This document shows, piece by piece, positions 1-6,688 of a stretch of 13,240 nucleotides of DNA. The position numbers and the translations under genes are program-made. Origin of the DNA: Bacteroidales bacterium UBA3663. GTDB lineage: Bacteria; Bacteroidota; Bacteroidia; Bacteroidales; UBA3663. Where the stretch lies: positions 1,222 through 14,461 of the forward strand of contig DFJU01000118.1 of the NCBI GenBank assembly GCA_002373755.1. Direction: 5' to 3'. The notes below the pieces were generated by a model, which was not told the DNA's origin, did no database searches, and worked only from the letters and a program-made list of their open reading frames with translations. Each line of letters starts with the position of its first letter. Position 1 is the stretch's first letter.

Positions 1-479
1 TAGGTGCAGAAATTGTTGCAGCCGCGCATGATGGAGATGTAGCCCGAGATGCGGCTGTGGCCGATGCGCTGCGGGATGATGTCGCGGTAGGTCTCGGTGG
101 TCGATAGTTCGACGTTGACGGCCTTCTCGCCACGTTCGGCTGCGGCGATGAGGTTTGGCAGGTCGAGGTAGGAGTCGGGACCGGCCACGAGGTTAGCGCC
201 ACGTTCGACGAGTTCCTCGCGCACACGTTCGGCCATGCACCCGAGTATGCCGACGATGAGCCTGCGGCCCTTGTTGCGCAGGCTCTGGAAGAATTGCAGA
301 CGTGAATAGATTTTCTGTTCGGCGTTGTCGCGCACCGAGCAGGTGTTGACGAAGACGGCATCGGCCGTGTCGATACTGTCGCACAAATCGTAGCCGGCCA
401 TCTGCATTATGCTGGCCACGACTTCACTGTCGGCCACATTCATCTGGCAGCCGTATGTCTCGATGTAGAGATGTTTCAT
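1..479 (-). CDS. miaB: tRNA-2-methylthio-N6-dimethylallyladenosine synthase MiaB, N-terminal part (gene runs off the left edge)
   Basis: MiaB adds a methylthio group to position 2 of i6A37 in tRNAs that read UNN codons, using S-adenosylmethionine and two [4Fe-4S] clusters in the cytoplasm. The 159 visible residues start MKHLYIETYGCQMNVADSE, the classic start of the UPF0004 domain. Its three cluster-binding cysteines are C11 (YGCQMN), C47 (NTCSVRDNAEQ) and C81 (GCMAER). The radical SAM domain follows, with RGCNNFC at 152-158 giving the first two cysteines of CxxxCxxC; the third lies beyond the window. The ATG at 479 is chosen because homology begins within a few residues of it and because AAGGAAAG sits 9 nt upstream (489-496 on the minus strand), a clear Shine-Dalgarno site unusual for this phylum. 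It is divergent from the CoA-transferase gene. The TRAM domain and C-terminus are not visible. The related MtaB and RimO families are less likely given the QMNVADSE and CSVRDNAEQK motifs. Confidence 0.95.
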   Translation of the reverse strand, partial: MKHLYIETYGCQMNVADSEVVASIMQMAGYDLCDSIDTADAVFVNTCSVRDNAEQKIYSRLQFFQSLRNKGRRLIVGILGCMAERVREELVERGANLVAGPDSYLDLPNLIAAAERGEKAVNVELSTTETYRDIIPQRIGHSRISGYISIMRGCNNFCT

Positions 480-541
480 GATTGTTCGCTTTCCTTGCTT
501 TTGTTATTTTCACAACCTGCTTTTTCTTTTCCCCTTGCAAG

Positions 542-582
542 ATTGCCGTTGAAGCCAAAAAATGCTTACATTTGCGGCCGCA
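542..582 (+). promoter_or_regulatory. Candidate promoter for the CoA-transferase gene
   Basis: TACATTTG at 567-574 is an exact match to the Bacteroidota -7 consensus TAnnTTTG. ATTG at 542-545, 21 nt upstream, is a 3-of-4 match to the -33 TTTG element. A start near 581 would leave a leader of about 40 nt before the ATG at 620. It lies back to back with the miaB promoter. Confidence 0.55.
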
Positions 583-612
583 AAGATACGCAGATTCTGC
601 ATCAAAAACAAG
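567..612 (-). promoter_or_regulatory. Candidate promoter for miaB
   Basis: On the minus strand, TATCTTTG at 588-581 matches the Bacteroidota -7 consensus TAnnTTTG exactly. CTTG at 612-609, 20 nt upstream, resembles the -33 TTTG element. Transcription would start near 574 and give a leader of roughly 95 nt before the miaB ATG. The -7 box shares the palindrome 571-584 with the promoter on the other strand. Confidence 0.5.
571..584. repeat. Perfect 14-bp palindrome between divergent promoters
   Basis: TTTGCGGCCGCAAA reads the same on both strands. Its left TTTG is the end of the plus-strand -7 box (567-574) and its right CAAA is the end of the minus-strand -7 box (588-581). It could be an operator, or simply the overlap of two -7 boxes; the sequence alone does not decide. 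Confidence 0.8.
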
Positions 613-619
613 ATTCAGC

Positions 620-2107
620 ATGATTTATACCAAAATGTCGGCCGACGAGGCAGCGGCTCTTATCAACCACGGAGCGACCATCAGCGTCAGTGGTTTTACG
701 GCCGCCGGTACACCTCGCGTAGTGACTGAGGCATTGGCCGTGAAAGCCGAAAAGGAGCACGCCGAAGGCCGTCCGTTCAAGATAAACCTGTTCACCGGAG
801 CATTGACCAACGAGTGTGTCGATGAGGCATTGGCCAAGGCTCACGCTATCGACCGAAGAATGCCGTTCCAAGGCTCTCCAGCCATGCGCGCGGGCATCAA
901 CAGCGGCGAAATCAACTATTTCGACATGCACTTGAGCGTGGTCGGCCAGTATGTGCGCTACGGCTTCTTGGGCAAGATCGACTTCTGCATCATCGAGGCA
1001 CTCGACATCAACGACGAGGGCGAGATTGTCCTCTCGGGCGGCATCGGATGTGTCGATACCTATTCGCAGATGGCCGACAAGATTATCGTCGAACTCAACT
1101 CGGCCTACGACACCCGAATCCGTGGCCTGCACGACATCTATACGCCAGCCACGCCGCCTCACCGCCGCGAGATTCCGATCTACGAGCCGCAGGACCGCAT
1201 CGGTTCGCCCGTCCTGAAGGTCGATCCGAAGAAGGTGGTGGCCGTCGTCGAATGTAACTACCGCTACGGCGTGAAGCCGTTTTCGCCTATCGATGCCACA
1301 ACGGCGCAGCTCGGCCGCAACGTGGCGCGTTTCCTGACCGAGGAGCTTCAGGCTGGACGCATCCCGCCCGAATTCCTTCCCCTGCAGAGCGGCGTGGGCA
1401 ACGTGTCCAATGCCATCCTCCACGAACTTCAGGAGGCCGACGAGATTCCGCCGTTCAAGCTCTACACCGAGGTGCTGCAGGACCAGGTGATCGACCTGAT
1501 TGACCTTGGCCGATGCACCTTCGCGTCGTCCGGAGCATTGGCCCTGAGCGATGAGGTCTATGACAAGGTTATGGCCAACATCGACTTCTACAAGCAGCAC
1601 ATTGTGCTCCGTCCGTATGAAATCTCGAACCATCCGGAAATCGTGCGCCGACTGGGCATCGTGGCCATCAACACGGCATTGGAGGCCGACATCTTCGGCA
1701 ACGTCAATTCGACCCACGTGCTCGGCACCAAGATGATGAACGGCGTGGGCGGTGCGGCCGATTTTGCACGCAATGCCTACATCTCGGTTTTCATCTGCCC
1801 GAGTGTGGCCAAGGGCGGCAACATATCGGCCATTGTGCCCTATGCATCGCACATCGACAGCTCGGAACACTCGGTCATGATCATCATCACCGAACAGGGC
1901 ATCGCCGACCTGCGCGGCAAGTCACCACGCCAGCGCGCCGAGTGCATCATTGAAAACTGCGCTCATCCGTCCTACCGCCCCCTGCTACGCGAATATCTGC
2001 ACCTCATGGACGGTCAGGGCGGTCACACCCCACTCTCGCTGCATCACGCGTTCGCCTTCCACGAGGAGTTCATGAAGAGCGGCGATATGCACAACACGAA
2101 ATTCTGA
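620..2107 (+). CDS. Acetyl-CoA hydrolase/transferase family protein (probable succinate/acetate/propionate CoA-transferase)
   Basis: This 495-residue cytoplasmic enzyme belongs to the class I CoA-transferases, which move CoA between carboxylates through a glutamyl-CoA thioester. YTEVLQD at 282-288 carries the expected catalytic glutamate, E284. Other family marks are SGFTAAGTPR (24-33), FTGAL (58-62), QSGVGNVSNA (256-265), and GVGGAADFARNA (375-386), the glycine-rich oxyanion/CoA loop. Length matches the family (about 500). In fermentative Bacteroidales such enzymes recycle CoA between acyl-CoA and succinate or acetate during propionate or acetate production; the exact substrate pair cannot be read from sequence. 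The frame is open back to an ATG at 482, but 620 is preferred because family similarity starts there and the 46 extra codons would run through the promoter and palindrome. The lipoprotein gene follows 26 nt downstream and may be cotranscribed. Confidence 0.93.
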   Translation: MIYTKMSADEAAALINHGATISVSGFTAAGTPRVVTEALAVKAEKEHAEGRPFKINLFTGALTNECVDEALAKAHAIDRRMPFQGSPAMRAGINSGEINYFDMHLSVVGQYVRYGFLGKIDFCIIEALDINDEGEIVLSGGIGCVDTYSQMADKIIVELNSAYDTRIRGLHDIYTPATPPHRREIPIYEPQDRIGSPVLKVDPKKVVAVVECNYRYGVKPFSPIDATTAQLGRNVARFLTEELQAGRIPPEFLPLQSGVGNVSNAILHELQEADEIPPFKLYTEVLQDQVIDLIDLGRCTFASSGALALSDEVYDKVMANIDFYKQHIVLRPYEISNHPEIVRRLGIVAINTALEADIFGNVNSTHVLGTKMMNGVGGAADFARNAYISVFICPSVAKGGNISAIVPYASHIDSSEHSVMIIITEQGIADLRGKSPRQRAECIIENCAHPSYRPLLREYLHLMDGQGGHTPLSLHHAFAFHEEFMKSGDMHNTKF

Positions 2108-2133
2108 AACAATTATCTTTTTATGATACCATT

Positions 2134-2931
2134 ATGAAAAACAATGTCTTACAGTGGTCGGTGCTTTTTGCATCGGCCATCGTTTTTTTCCTGACGGGCT
2201 GTAGCAAAAGTGCCAAGGACAGAATCCCGGCTTGGCGCGGTATCCACAATGCACACGTTTATGTCGATCTCGGCCTGAGCGTCAAGTGGGCGACGGTAAA
2301 CATCGGCACCAACAGTCCGTACGATTTCGGCAATTTTTACAAGTGGGGTGAGACCAGCGCCGTCGATCCTTGTAAGAACGTCCCTTATAAGTATATAGAA
2401 CGGCATGGCCGCAATAGAACAATCACGAAGTATTATTGTGATGGCGAAAATGACTGGAATGATTTTGGGGAAGATGATGGCGTGGTTGACAACAAGACAA
2501 CGCTTGAGTTGACCGATGATGTCGCTGCGGTCAAGTGGGGCGGCCAATGGCGTATGCCGACTTGTGCGGAGTGGCAGGAATTGGAACGGAACTGTTATTG
2601 GGAGTGGTGCAGCGATTATCGGGGACAAGGTGCGCGCGGTTGGGTTGTCTTCAAGGTCAAGGCTGATGCCGATAAGGGGAAAAAGCTATACGAACTTGAT
2701 AAGACTCCAGCAACGGCTTGTTATTTTGTGGCCGATGATGCACACATCTTTCTGCCGACGGTCGGTGTTTACTCGCAGGCAACAAAAGGTTGTTATTGGT
2801 CAAGTTCGCTTTGGGTGTATCGTCCGTGTCGTGCCCGAAGCATGTTTCTGGATTGCTTGAATGTGAGTATTGAAGGCGGTTCTCTTCGTGAAACAAGCCA
2901 GATGGTTCGCGCCGTCTGTAGCGTGGAGTAG
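2134..2931 (+). CDS. Cysteine-rich lipoprotein with FISUMP-like domain
   Basis: This 265-residue protein has a lipoprotein signal peptide: a hydrophobic stretch at residues 9-20, then LTGC with the lipidated cysteine at 23. It is expected at a membrane, possibly the surface, but no clear acidic surface-export signal follows the cysteine. Residues 43-262 follow the pattern common in Bacteroidales FISUMP-like (Fibrobacter succinogenes major paralogous domain) proteins: YVDLGLSVKWATVNIG (43-58), YKWGETS (69-75), a TLELTDD segment (123-129), WGGQWRMPTCAEWQEL (135-150), IFLPTVG (205-211), YWSSS (221-225) and a closing VRAVC (258-262). Function is unknown; the fold is thought to bind ligands or partners rather than catalyse. 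It has 11 cysteines, many for such a protein. It follows the CoA-transferase by 26 nt, with only a weak TATCTTTT -7-like box at 2114-2121, so it may be read through from that gene. Its base composition looks more AT-rich than that of its neighbours. Confidence 0.82.
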   Translation: MKNNVLQWSVLFASAIVFFLTGCSKSAKDRIPAWRGIHNAHVYVDLGLSVKWATVNIGTNSPYDFGNFYKWGETSAVDPCKNVPYKYIERHGRNRTITKYYCDGENDWNDFGEDDGVVDNKTTLELTDDVAAVKWGGQWRMPTCAEWQELERNCYWEWCSDYRGQGARGWVVFKVKADADKGKKLYELDKTPATACYFVADDAHIFLPTVGVYSQATKGCYWSSSLWVYRPCRARSMFLDCLNVSIEGGSLRETSQMVRAVCSVE

Positions 2932-3008
2932 GACATTGGACAAGAATCGCAAAATGTTTTTTTCGTCCTCTTTGCCGTTGTGACGAAATAAAGTCAAGCA
3001 CAAAAAAA

Positions 3009-3036
3009 GAGCCGTCCGATTCATTTCGGACGGCTC
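3009..3036. terminator. Bidirectional intrinsic terminator between convergent genes
   Basis: Arms GAGCCGTCCGA (3009-3019) and TCGGACGGCTC (3026-3036) form a perfect 11-bp stem with a 6-nt loop. Read on the minus strand it is followed at once by seven T, ideal for the gene ending at 3060, 23 nt away. On the plus strand the T run comes after GCAAA, so it can also stop the lipoprotein transcript, though less ideally. Confidence 0.9.
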
Positions 3037-3059
3037 GCAAATTTTTGTGTATGACGGAA

Positions 3060-6000
3060 TTACTTCTGGAAGATGACCTTGCCGGCCTTGATGCCGAAGC
3101 CCTTGAATGAGGCGTTGGTGCGTTGGCCGTAAAGGTTGAAGGTTGCGCCATCGGCCACAGAAGCGGCGATGTTGCTGATGCCGGTGTCGTTGCCTTCGAC
3201 AACGGAGATGGTCCAGCGTGGGTCGCCGCCGATGCTTTCGGGCGCGGTCGTGCCGAATGGATAGGTGAACGTGCCGTTCAGGTCGCCGTTGGCTGCATCG
3301 GTAAATGCGACGATGCCTGCGATGCTGTTCTGGACAGGTTCTGCGTCATCGCCGGTGCTTTCGTCGGCACTGGTGTCTTTGCCGTCGAAGTTGAAGACGT
3401 TGCCGCTGATGTTCCAAGTCGGATTAGCACCGTTCTGGCCGCCATTCATGCCCTTGATGACCTGTCCGCTCTTGCCGCAGTTCACGAAGATGTTGTTCTG
3501 CACATTGTAGGCAAGCCATGTCTGGTTGGCCTGGCGATGTGAGAAGAAGTTCTTGGTCGGAGCCAAGTTGTACATGGTGTTGTTAGTGAACGTGAAGGTC
3601 TGCGTAGCATCCTCCTTGTACTCCGTAGTCTTCTGTCCGCTCTGTGAACTGTAGAACGACTTCGCAGTTGCCGTAGGAGCATAGAACGTAGAGTTCGTTA
3701 CGGTGAAATTAACCGCCGTGCTGCCCTTCGTGTAGTCGAAGGTGGTGGCATCGGCAGCCAGCTCAACGACACACTTGTCAACAACGACATCGCCAAAGTA
3801 GTTCTTGCAGTTGCTGTAGAACAGTGCTTTTGTAAGACCCTTCACGGTAACGCCCTTGATGGTTACGTTGGCTTCTGTCCACTCGGTTGGGTTCTCTACA
3901 GTGGCCATCTCGATGAAGTTGGCGGCCAAAGACGATGCATCGATTGTCGCGCCGTTGCCGTTGATGGTCACGCTTGCAGGAGTGGTGATTGAAGCACTGA
4001 CTGTGTAGCTGCCCTCTTTGGCGAGGTTGATTGTGATGTCGTTGACGACTTTGCCTGCCTCGGTGAAGGTCTTGACGGTGTCGGCCACAGCCTTGCTGAT
4101 GTCCTTGCCCGATTCGAGTGTCAATGCGATGTTGGCCGGCAAGTATGTGTAGGTGATGGATTCAGACCAACGTGGGTCGCCCAATGTTGCAGGTGCGCTG
4201 GCCATCGTCGCGTCAAGCTGGAAGTTGCCGTAGAAGAGTCCGGCCAGAGGGTCGGCAAAGAGCATGATGCCCTTCACGTTGTCGCGCACGGGCTCGTCCT
4301 TGTCGCCGTCAATCTCCTCGTCGGATACATCTTCGCCGTTGTAGGTGAAGGCATTGCCCTCGACGTCCCAAGTCGGAGCCGCGCCGCCCGTGCCGCCGTT
4401 CAAGCCGCGCAGGAACTGACCCTTCTTGCCGCAGTTCACTACGTTGTTGCGCTTCACGATGAACGAGAGCCATGTCTGGTTGTTCTGCCGCAGGGCGCAA
4501 GTCTTCACACCGTATGCGATTTTGTAGAATGTCGAGTTCTGGATGGAAATCGTCTTGCCCGACAGTTTGGCCTCATCGACCACCTTTTGGCTGCTTTGGG
4601 TGCTGAACAGCTGTCCGGTGTGTGCACTATCGGGGCTTGCGATGGTCGAGTTGTTGATTTCAAACATACCGACAACGCCGCCGCCATTGAAGTCGAAGAT
4701 TGTCGAGTTGCCGCTGTTCACATTGATGTAGGTGCTGTCAACGTGGAATTCGTTGATCAGATATTTCGTCTTGTTGCAGTAGAAGAACTGCTTGTTAACG
4801 CCCACTATGTTGACCTGCTTGATGTCGATTGACGGAATCACGTAGTAGCCGTCGGCGTTGGCCTCGATGGCTGGAGTTGCCGACATCTTGATGATTGGGG
4901 TTGACATGGTGTCGGCCGCAGCGATGGTTGCGCCGTTGCCGTAGATGGCCACTGCTGCTGGAGCCACAATCGGCTTCGTGATCGAGTAGGTCACGCCATT
5001 CTTCAGGTTGATAGTGATGTTGCCAGCCTGATTGCCATTGTCTTCGATGGCCTTGATGGCATTGCTCAGAGCCTCGCTGATGTCGCCGTCTTCAGGTGCG
5101 ATGTTGACGGCCACCACAGCTGCCTCGAGCGTGATGGAAATCGGGTTGAACTGAGCCACCTTGCTGAAGCCCACAGCAGCCAAGATGGTGTAGGTCGAGC
5201 CTTCGCGTGGAGCCTCGATGGTGAGTCCGAGGTTGTTGTAGGCCGGAACGGAGTCGTTGCCCGACACGATTTTGAGCGACTTGCCGGTGCCTGGGTCGGT
5301 GTAGGTCACGCCTTTCATCACGATTATCTTGTTCTGTGTCGTGGTGTCGGCAAAAGTGCCTTCGTCGTAGGTCACGGTCACGTCGCCGCCCTCCACTGCG
5401 CTGATGGTCGATGTGGGCACAACCTCAAACAGGCCGTTGTACATGCTCACCTTGCCGGTCCATTCTGGAGTCAACGTGTTGCCTTTCACTACGTTGGCTG
5501 TGCCGTACATCATGGTGTAGCCCGTGCCGTCGGCCAGATAGGTGTTGCTGCCGTTCTTGAAAGTCACGTAGGCGTTGCCCTTGAAGTAGAAGTTCGTGCC
5601 GTCGGCCAATGCGCTCAGCTCGGCCAATGAGGCTACGCCCTGCTGCACGGTGAATACCTTTTCTGATTCGCCGCTCGTTGCGCCATCCTTCACGGCGATG
5701 GCCTTCACTGTGGCCGATTCGTTGAGCGTGAACGGTGCGCTATAGGCTGTGCTTGCGGCCGATGGCTCTGTGCCATCGATGGTGTAGTAGATGGTTGCGC
5801 CCTCTTCGGCCGTGATGGTCACCTGTGCGGCATCCTTGACTGGGGTCTCGCCCGAAATTTCAGGTTTTTCGATGGACGAAACGGCATCCTTCCACACGAT
5901 TTTGATGCTGTCCAGATACAGTGCGCCGTTGTTCGAGCGGATGCCGATGTACTTGTAGTCGCCAGTCAAAGCGAGTGTCTGATTACCGTCCGATTTCGTG

Positions 6001-6416
6001 AAAGATGCGATTTTCGTGCCTTGCGCGTCGTTCGAATAGAGGTCTTCTCCTGTGGCGTATGCTTCGTTCTTGCCATACACATCCACAGTGCGTGTCGCGT
6101 TTGTGGTGGCATCATTCCAAACGATACGAACAGACTTGGCCGCGCCGCCGCTGTTGGTCGAAACGATGCCCGACGGTTTGGTGGCTCTCAGCTGGATGTA
6201 GTTTTTGCTGCCGCCGCTCATATTGCCGGCATAGACAGCTCCAGACTCGGCTTTGATGCCCGAAACGTCGCTGTAGGATGTCGGAGAACCGAAGGTGGTG
6301 ATGGCCAATTCATCGGTCACAGAGACCGAATCGGCCGCAGTCTTGGCACAGACGGCATTTGACCCCAATGCAAAGCACAACAGGGTCAGCCCAAAAGAAG
6401 TTAGACTTTTTTTCAT
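3060..6416 (-). CDS. Secreted multidomain protein with chitobiase-C-like domain and duplicated right-handed beta-helix module
   Basis: This 1118-residue protein has a signal peptide (MKKSLTSFGL... to VCA at 22-24, cleavage likely after A24). Visible regions in order: a beta-sandwich (about 33-176) ending in YIGIRSNNGALYLDSIKI, as seen beside Bacteroidota pectate lyases; a CHB_HEX_C-like domain (184-257, TIYYTIDGTEPS); an OB-fold-like region resembling DUF6359 (258-430); then two copies of a beta-helix module resembling DUF4957/DUF5123 (about 435-750 and 762-1068), each with a GNGATI strand, NQTW, NCGK and a final GDPRW. A tail of about 30 residues ends GKVIFQK. I recognise no catalytic residues, so glycan binding or a surface role is more likely than catalysis, but a cryptic lyase is possible. 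The start at 6416 is preferred over 6461 because it gives a proper signal peptide. It has its own promoter and terminator and lies downstream of the pectinase gene on the same strand. Confidence 0.85.
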   Translation of the reverse strand: MKKSLTSFGLTLLCFALGSNAVCAKTAADSVSVTDELAITTFGSPTSYSDVSGIKAESGAVYAGNMSGGSKNYIQLRATKPSGIVSTNSGGAAKSVRIVWNDATTNATRTVDVYGKNEAYATGEDLYSNDAQGTKIASFTKSDGNQTLALTGDYKYIGIRSNNGALYLDSIKIVWKDAVSSIEKPEISGETPVKDAAQVTITAEEGATIYYTIDGTEPSAASTAYSAPFTLNESATVKAIAVKDGATSGESEKVFTVQQGVASLAELSALADGTNFYFKGNAYVTFKNGSNTYLADGTGYTMMYGTANVVKGNTLTPEWTGKVSMYNGLFEVVPTSTISAVEGGDVTVTYDEGTFADTTTQNKIIVMKGVTYTDPGTGKSLKIVSGNDSVPAYNNLGLTIEAPREGSTYTILAAVGFSKVAQFNPISITLEAAVVAVNIAPEDGDISEALSNAIKAIEDNGNQAGNITINLKNGVTYSITKPIVAPAAVAIYGNGATIAAADTMSTPIIKMSATPAIEANADGYYVIPSIDIKQVNIVGVNKQFFYCNKTKYLINEFHVDSTYINVNSGNSTIFDFNGGGVVGMFEINNSTIASPDSAHTGQLFSTQSSQKVVDEAKLSGKTISIQNSTFYKIAYGVKTCALRQNNQTWLSFIVKRNNVVNCGKKGQFLRGLNGGTGGAAPTWDVEGNAFTYNGEDVSDEEIDGDKDEPVRDNVKGIMLFADPLAGLFYGNFQLDATMASAPATLGDPRWSESITYTYLPANIALTLESGKDISKAVADTVKTFTEAGKVVNDITINLAKEGSYTVSASITTPASVTINGNGATIDASSLAANFIEMATVENPTEWTEANVTIKGVTVKGLTKALFYSNCKNYFGDVVVDKCVVELAADATTFDYTKGSTAVNFTVTNSTFYAPTATAKSFYSSQSGQKTTEYKEDATQTFTFTNNTMYNLAPTKNFFSHRQANQTWLAYNVQNNIFVNCGKSGQVIKGMNGGQNGANPTWNISGNVFNFDGKDTSADESTGDDAEPVQNSIAGIVAFTDAANGDLNGTFTYPFGTTAPESIGGDPRWTISVVEGNDTGISNIAASVADGATFNLYGQRTNASFKGFGIKAGKVIFQK
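3063..3182 (-). other. Conserved C-terminal tail (secreted protein 1)
   Basis: The last 40 residues contain FNLYGQR, then KGFGIKAGKVIFQK. The same pattern (hydrophobic, N/D, hydrophobic, x, G, Q/R ... G-F-x-I-x-x-G-K ... K-end) closes the other two large secreted proteins in the window. It resembles short type IX-like C-terminal sorting tails of Bacteroidota; that role is inferred. Confidence 0.65.
3213..4133 (-). repeat. Beta-helix module, copy 2 (protein residues 762-1068)
   Basis: This second module matches copy 1 through DITINLA, INGNGATIDA, ANQTWLAY, NCGKSGQ, GMNGG, PTWNISGNVF and GDPRW, in the same order and with similar spacing. An acidic segment before the last strands (DESTGDDAEP, 1018-1027) parallels DGDKDEP (703-709) in copy 1 and might bind a metal ion, which is a guess. 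Confidence 0.85.
4167..5114 (-). repeat. Beta-helix module, copy 1 (protein residues 435-750)
   Basis: This is the first of two homologous modules in the 1118-residue secreted protein. Landmarks shared with copy 2 are NITINLK (467-472 region), IYGNGATIAA, NNQTWLSF, NCGKKGQ, GLNGG, PTWDVEGNAF and GDPRW. The similarity is at protein level with clear divergence, so the duplication is not recent. Confidence 0.85.
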
Positions 6417-6426
6417 ACTGTTAGGA

Positions 6427-6450
6427 ATTAAGTGATTAAGTGATATAGTG
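6427..6450. repeat. Short 8-bp tandem repeat in a 5' leader
   Basis: ATTAAGTG occurs twice head to tail (6427-6434, 6435-6442), followed by the degenerate ATATAGTG (6443-6450). It lies in the untranslated leader just upstream of the ATG at 6416, where slippage could alter leader length. Its role is unknown. Confidence 0.6.
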
Positions 6451-6511
6451 AAGGTTTTCAATCATCCACGTTGAAGCGATGGACAAGATTTGTCGTCTTG
6501 TGGTGCGCGTG

Positions 6512-6543
6512 CGAAGTTAGTGCATTTTTGTGTGAAAATGAAA
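6512..6543 (-). promoter_or_regulatory. Candidate promoter for the 1118-residue secreted protein gene
   Basis: On the minus strand, TAACTTCG (6519-6512) is close to the -7 consensus TAnnTTTG, and TTTC (6543-6540) sits 20 nt upstream in place of the -33 TTTG. This would give a leader of about 90 nt. Both boxes carry one mismatch, so the call is moderate at best. Confidence 0.35.
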
Positions 6544-6548
6544 GTCAC

Positions 6549-6560
6549 TACGCGAATTTT
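6549..6560. promoter_or_regulatory. Candidate regulatory box TACGCGAATTTT upstream of the secreted protein 1 promoter
   Basis: A 12-mer, TACGCGAATTTT, lies 5 bp upstream of the candidate -33 element. A 10-of-12 match in the same orientation, TACGCGGGTTTT, lies 9 bp upstream of the candidate -33 element of the pectinase gene (11718-11729). It may be an activator site shared by the two genes; this is inferred from position and similarity only. Confidence 0.3.
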
Positions 6561-6570
6561 TAAAAAAAGA

Positions 6571-6597
6571 AAGCCGTCCGTACATCTCGGACGGCTT
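6571..6597 (-). terminator. Intrinsic terminator of the pectate lyase-pectinesterase gene
   Basis: Arms AAGCCGTCCG (6571-6580) and CGGACGGCTT (6588-6597) form a 10-bp stem with a 7-nt loop. Read on the minus strand it is followed by TCTTTTTTT. It sits about 90 nt past the stop at 6689-6691. Its core GCCGTCCG/CGGACGGC is the same as in the terminator at 3009-3036. Confidence 0.85.
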
Positions 6598-6688
6598 AAA
6601 AAGTATATTCACACAAGGGCGTTTCTATAAACTACTTTTGCAGGAAGTCTGTAATTCTCAAATTCTTGATTTTAGAACTTGCCACAAT

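Noticed and set aside
482..619. N-terminal extension of the CoA-transferase starting at the ATG at 482
   Set aside because: The 46 extra residues run through the promoter boxes and palindrome and are not part of the family; family similarity begins at the ATG at 620.
602..1870. 422-codon open frame on the minus strand
   Set aside because: It lies wholly antisense to the CoA-transferase, and its His/Arg/Val-rich product looks like a mirror of the codon bias of the real gene.
2123..2137. Tiny upstream reading frame (ATG at 2123) overlapping the lipoprotein start by ATGA
   Set aside because: It is only four codons long with no other support; too short to call a regulatory leader.
6417..6461. 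Fifteen-residue extension of the 1118-residue protein
   Set aside because: It would bury the signal peptide behind MKTFTISLNHLIPNS; the second methionine, followed by KKS and a hydrophobic stretch, is a better start.
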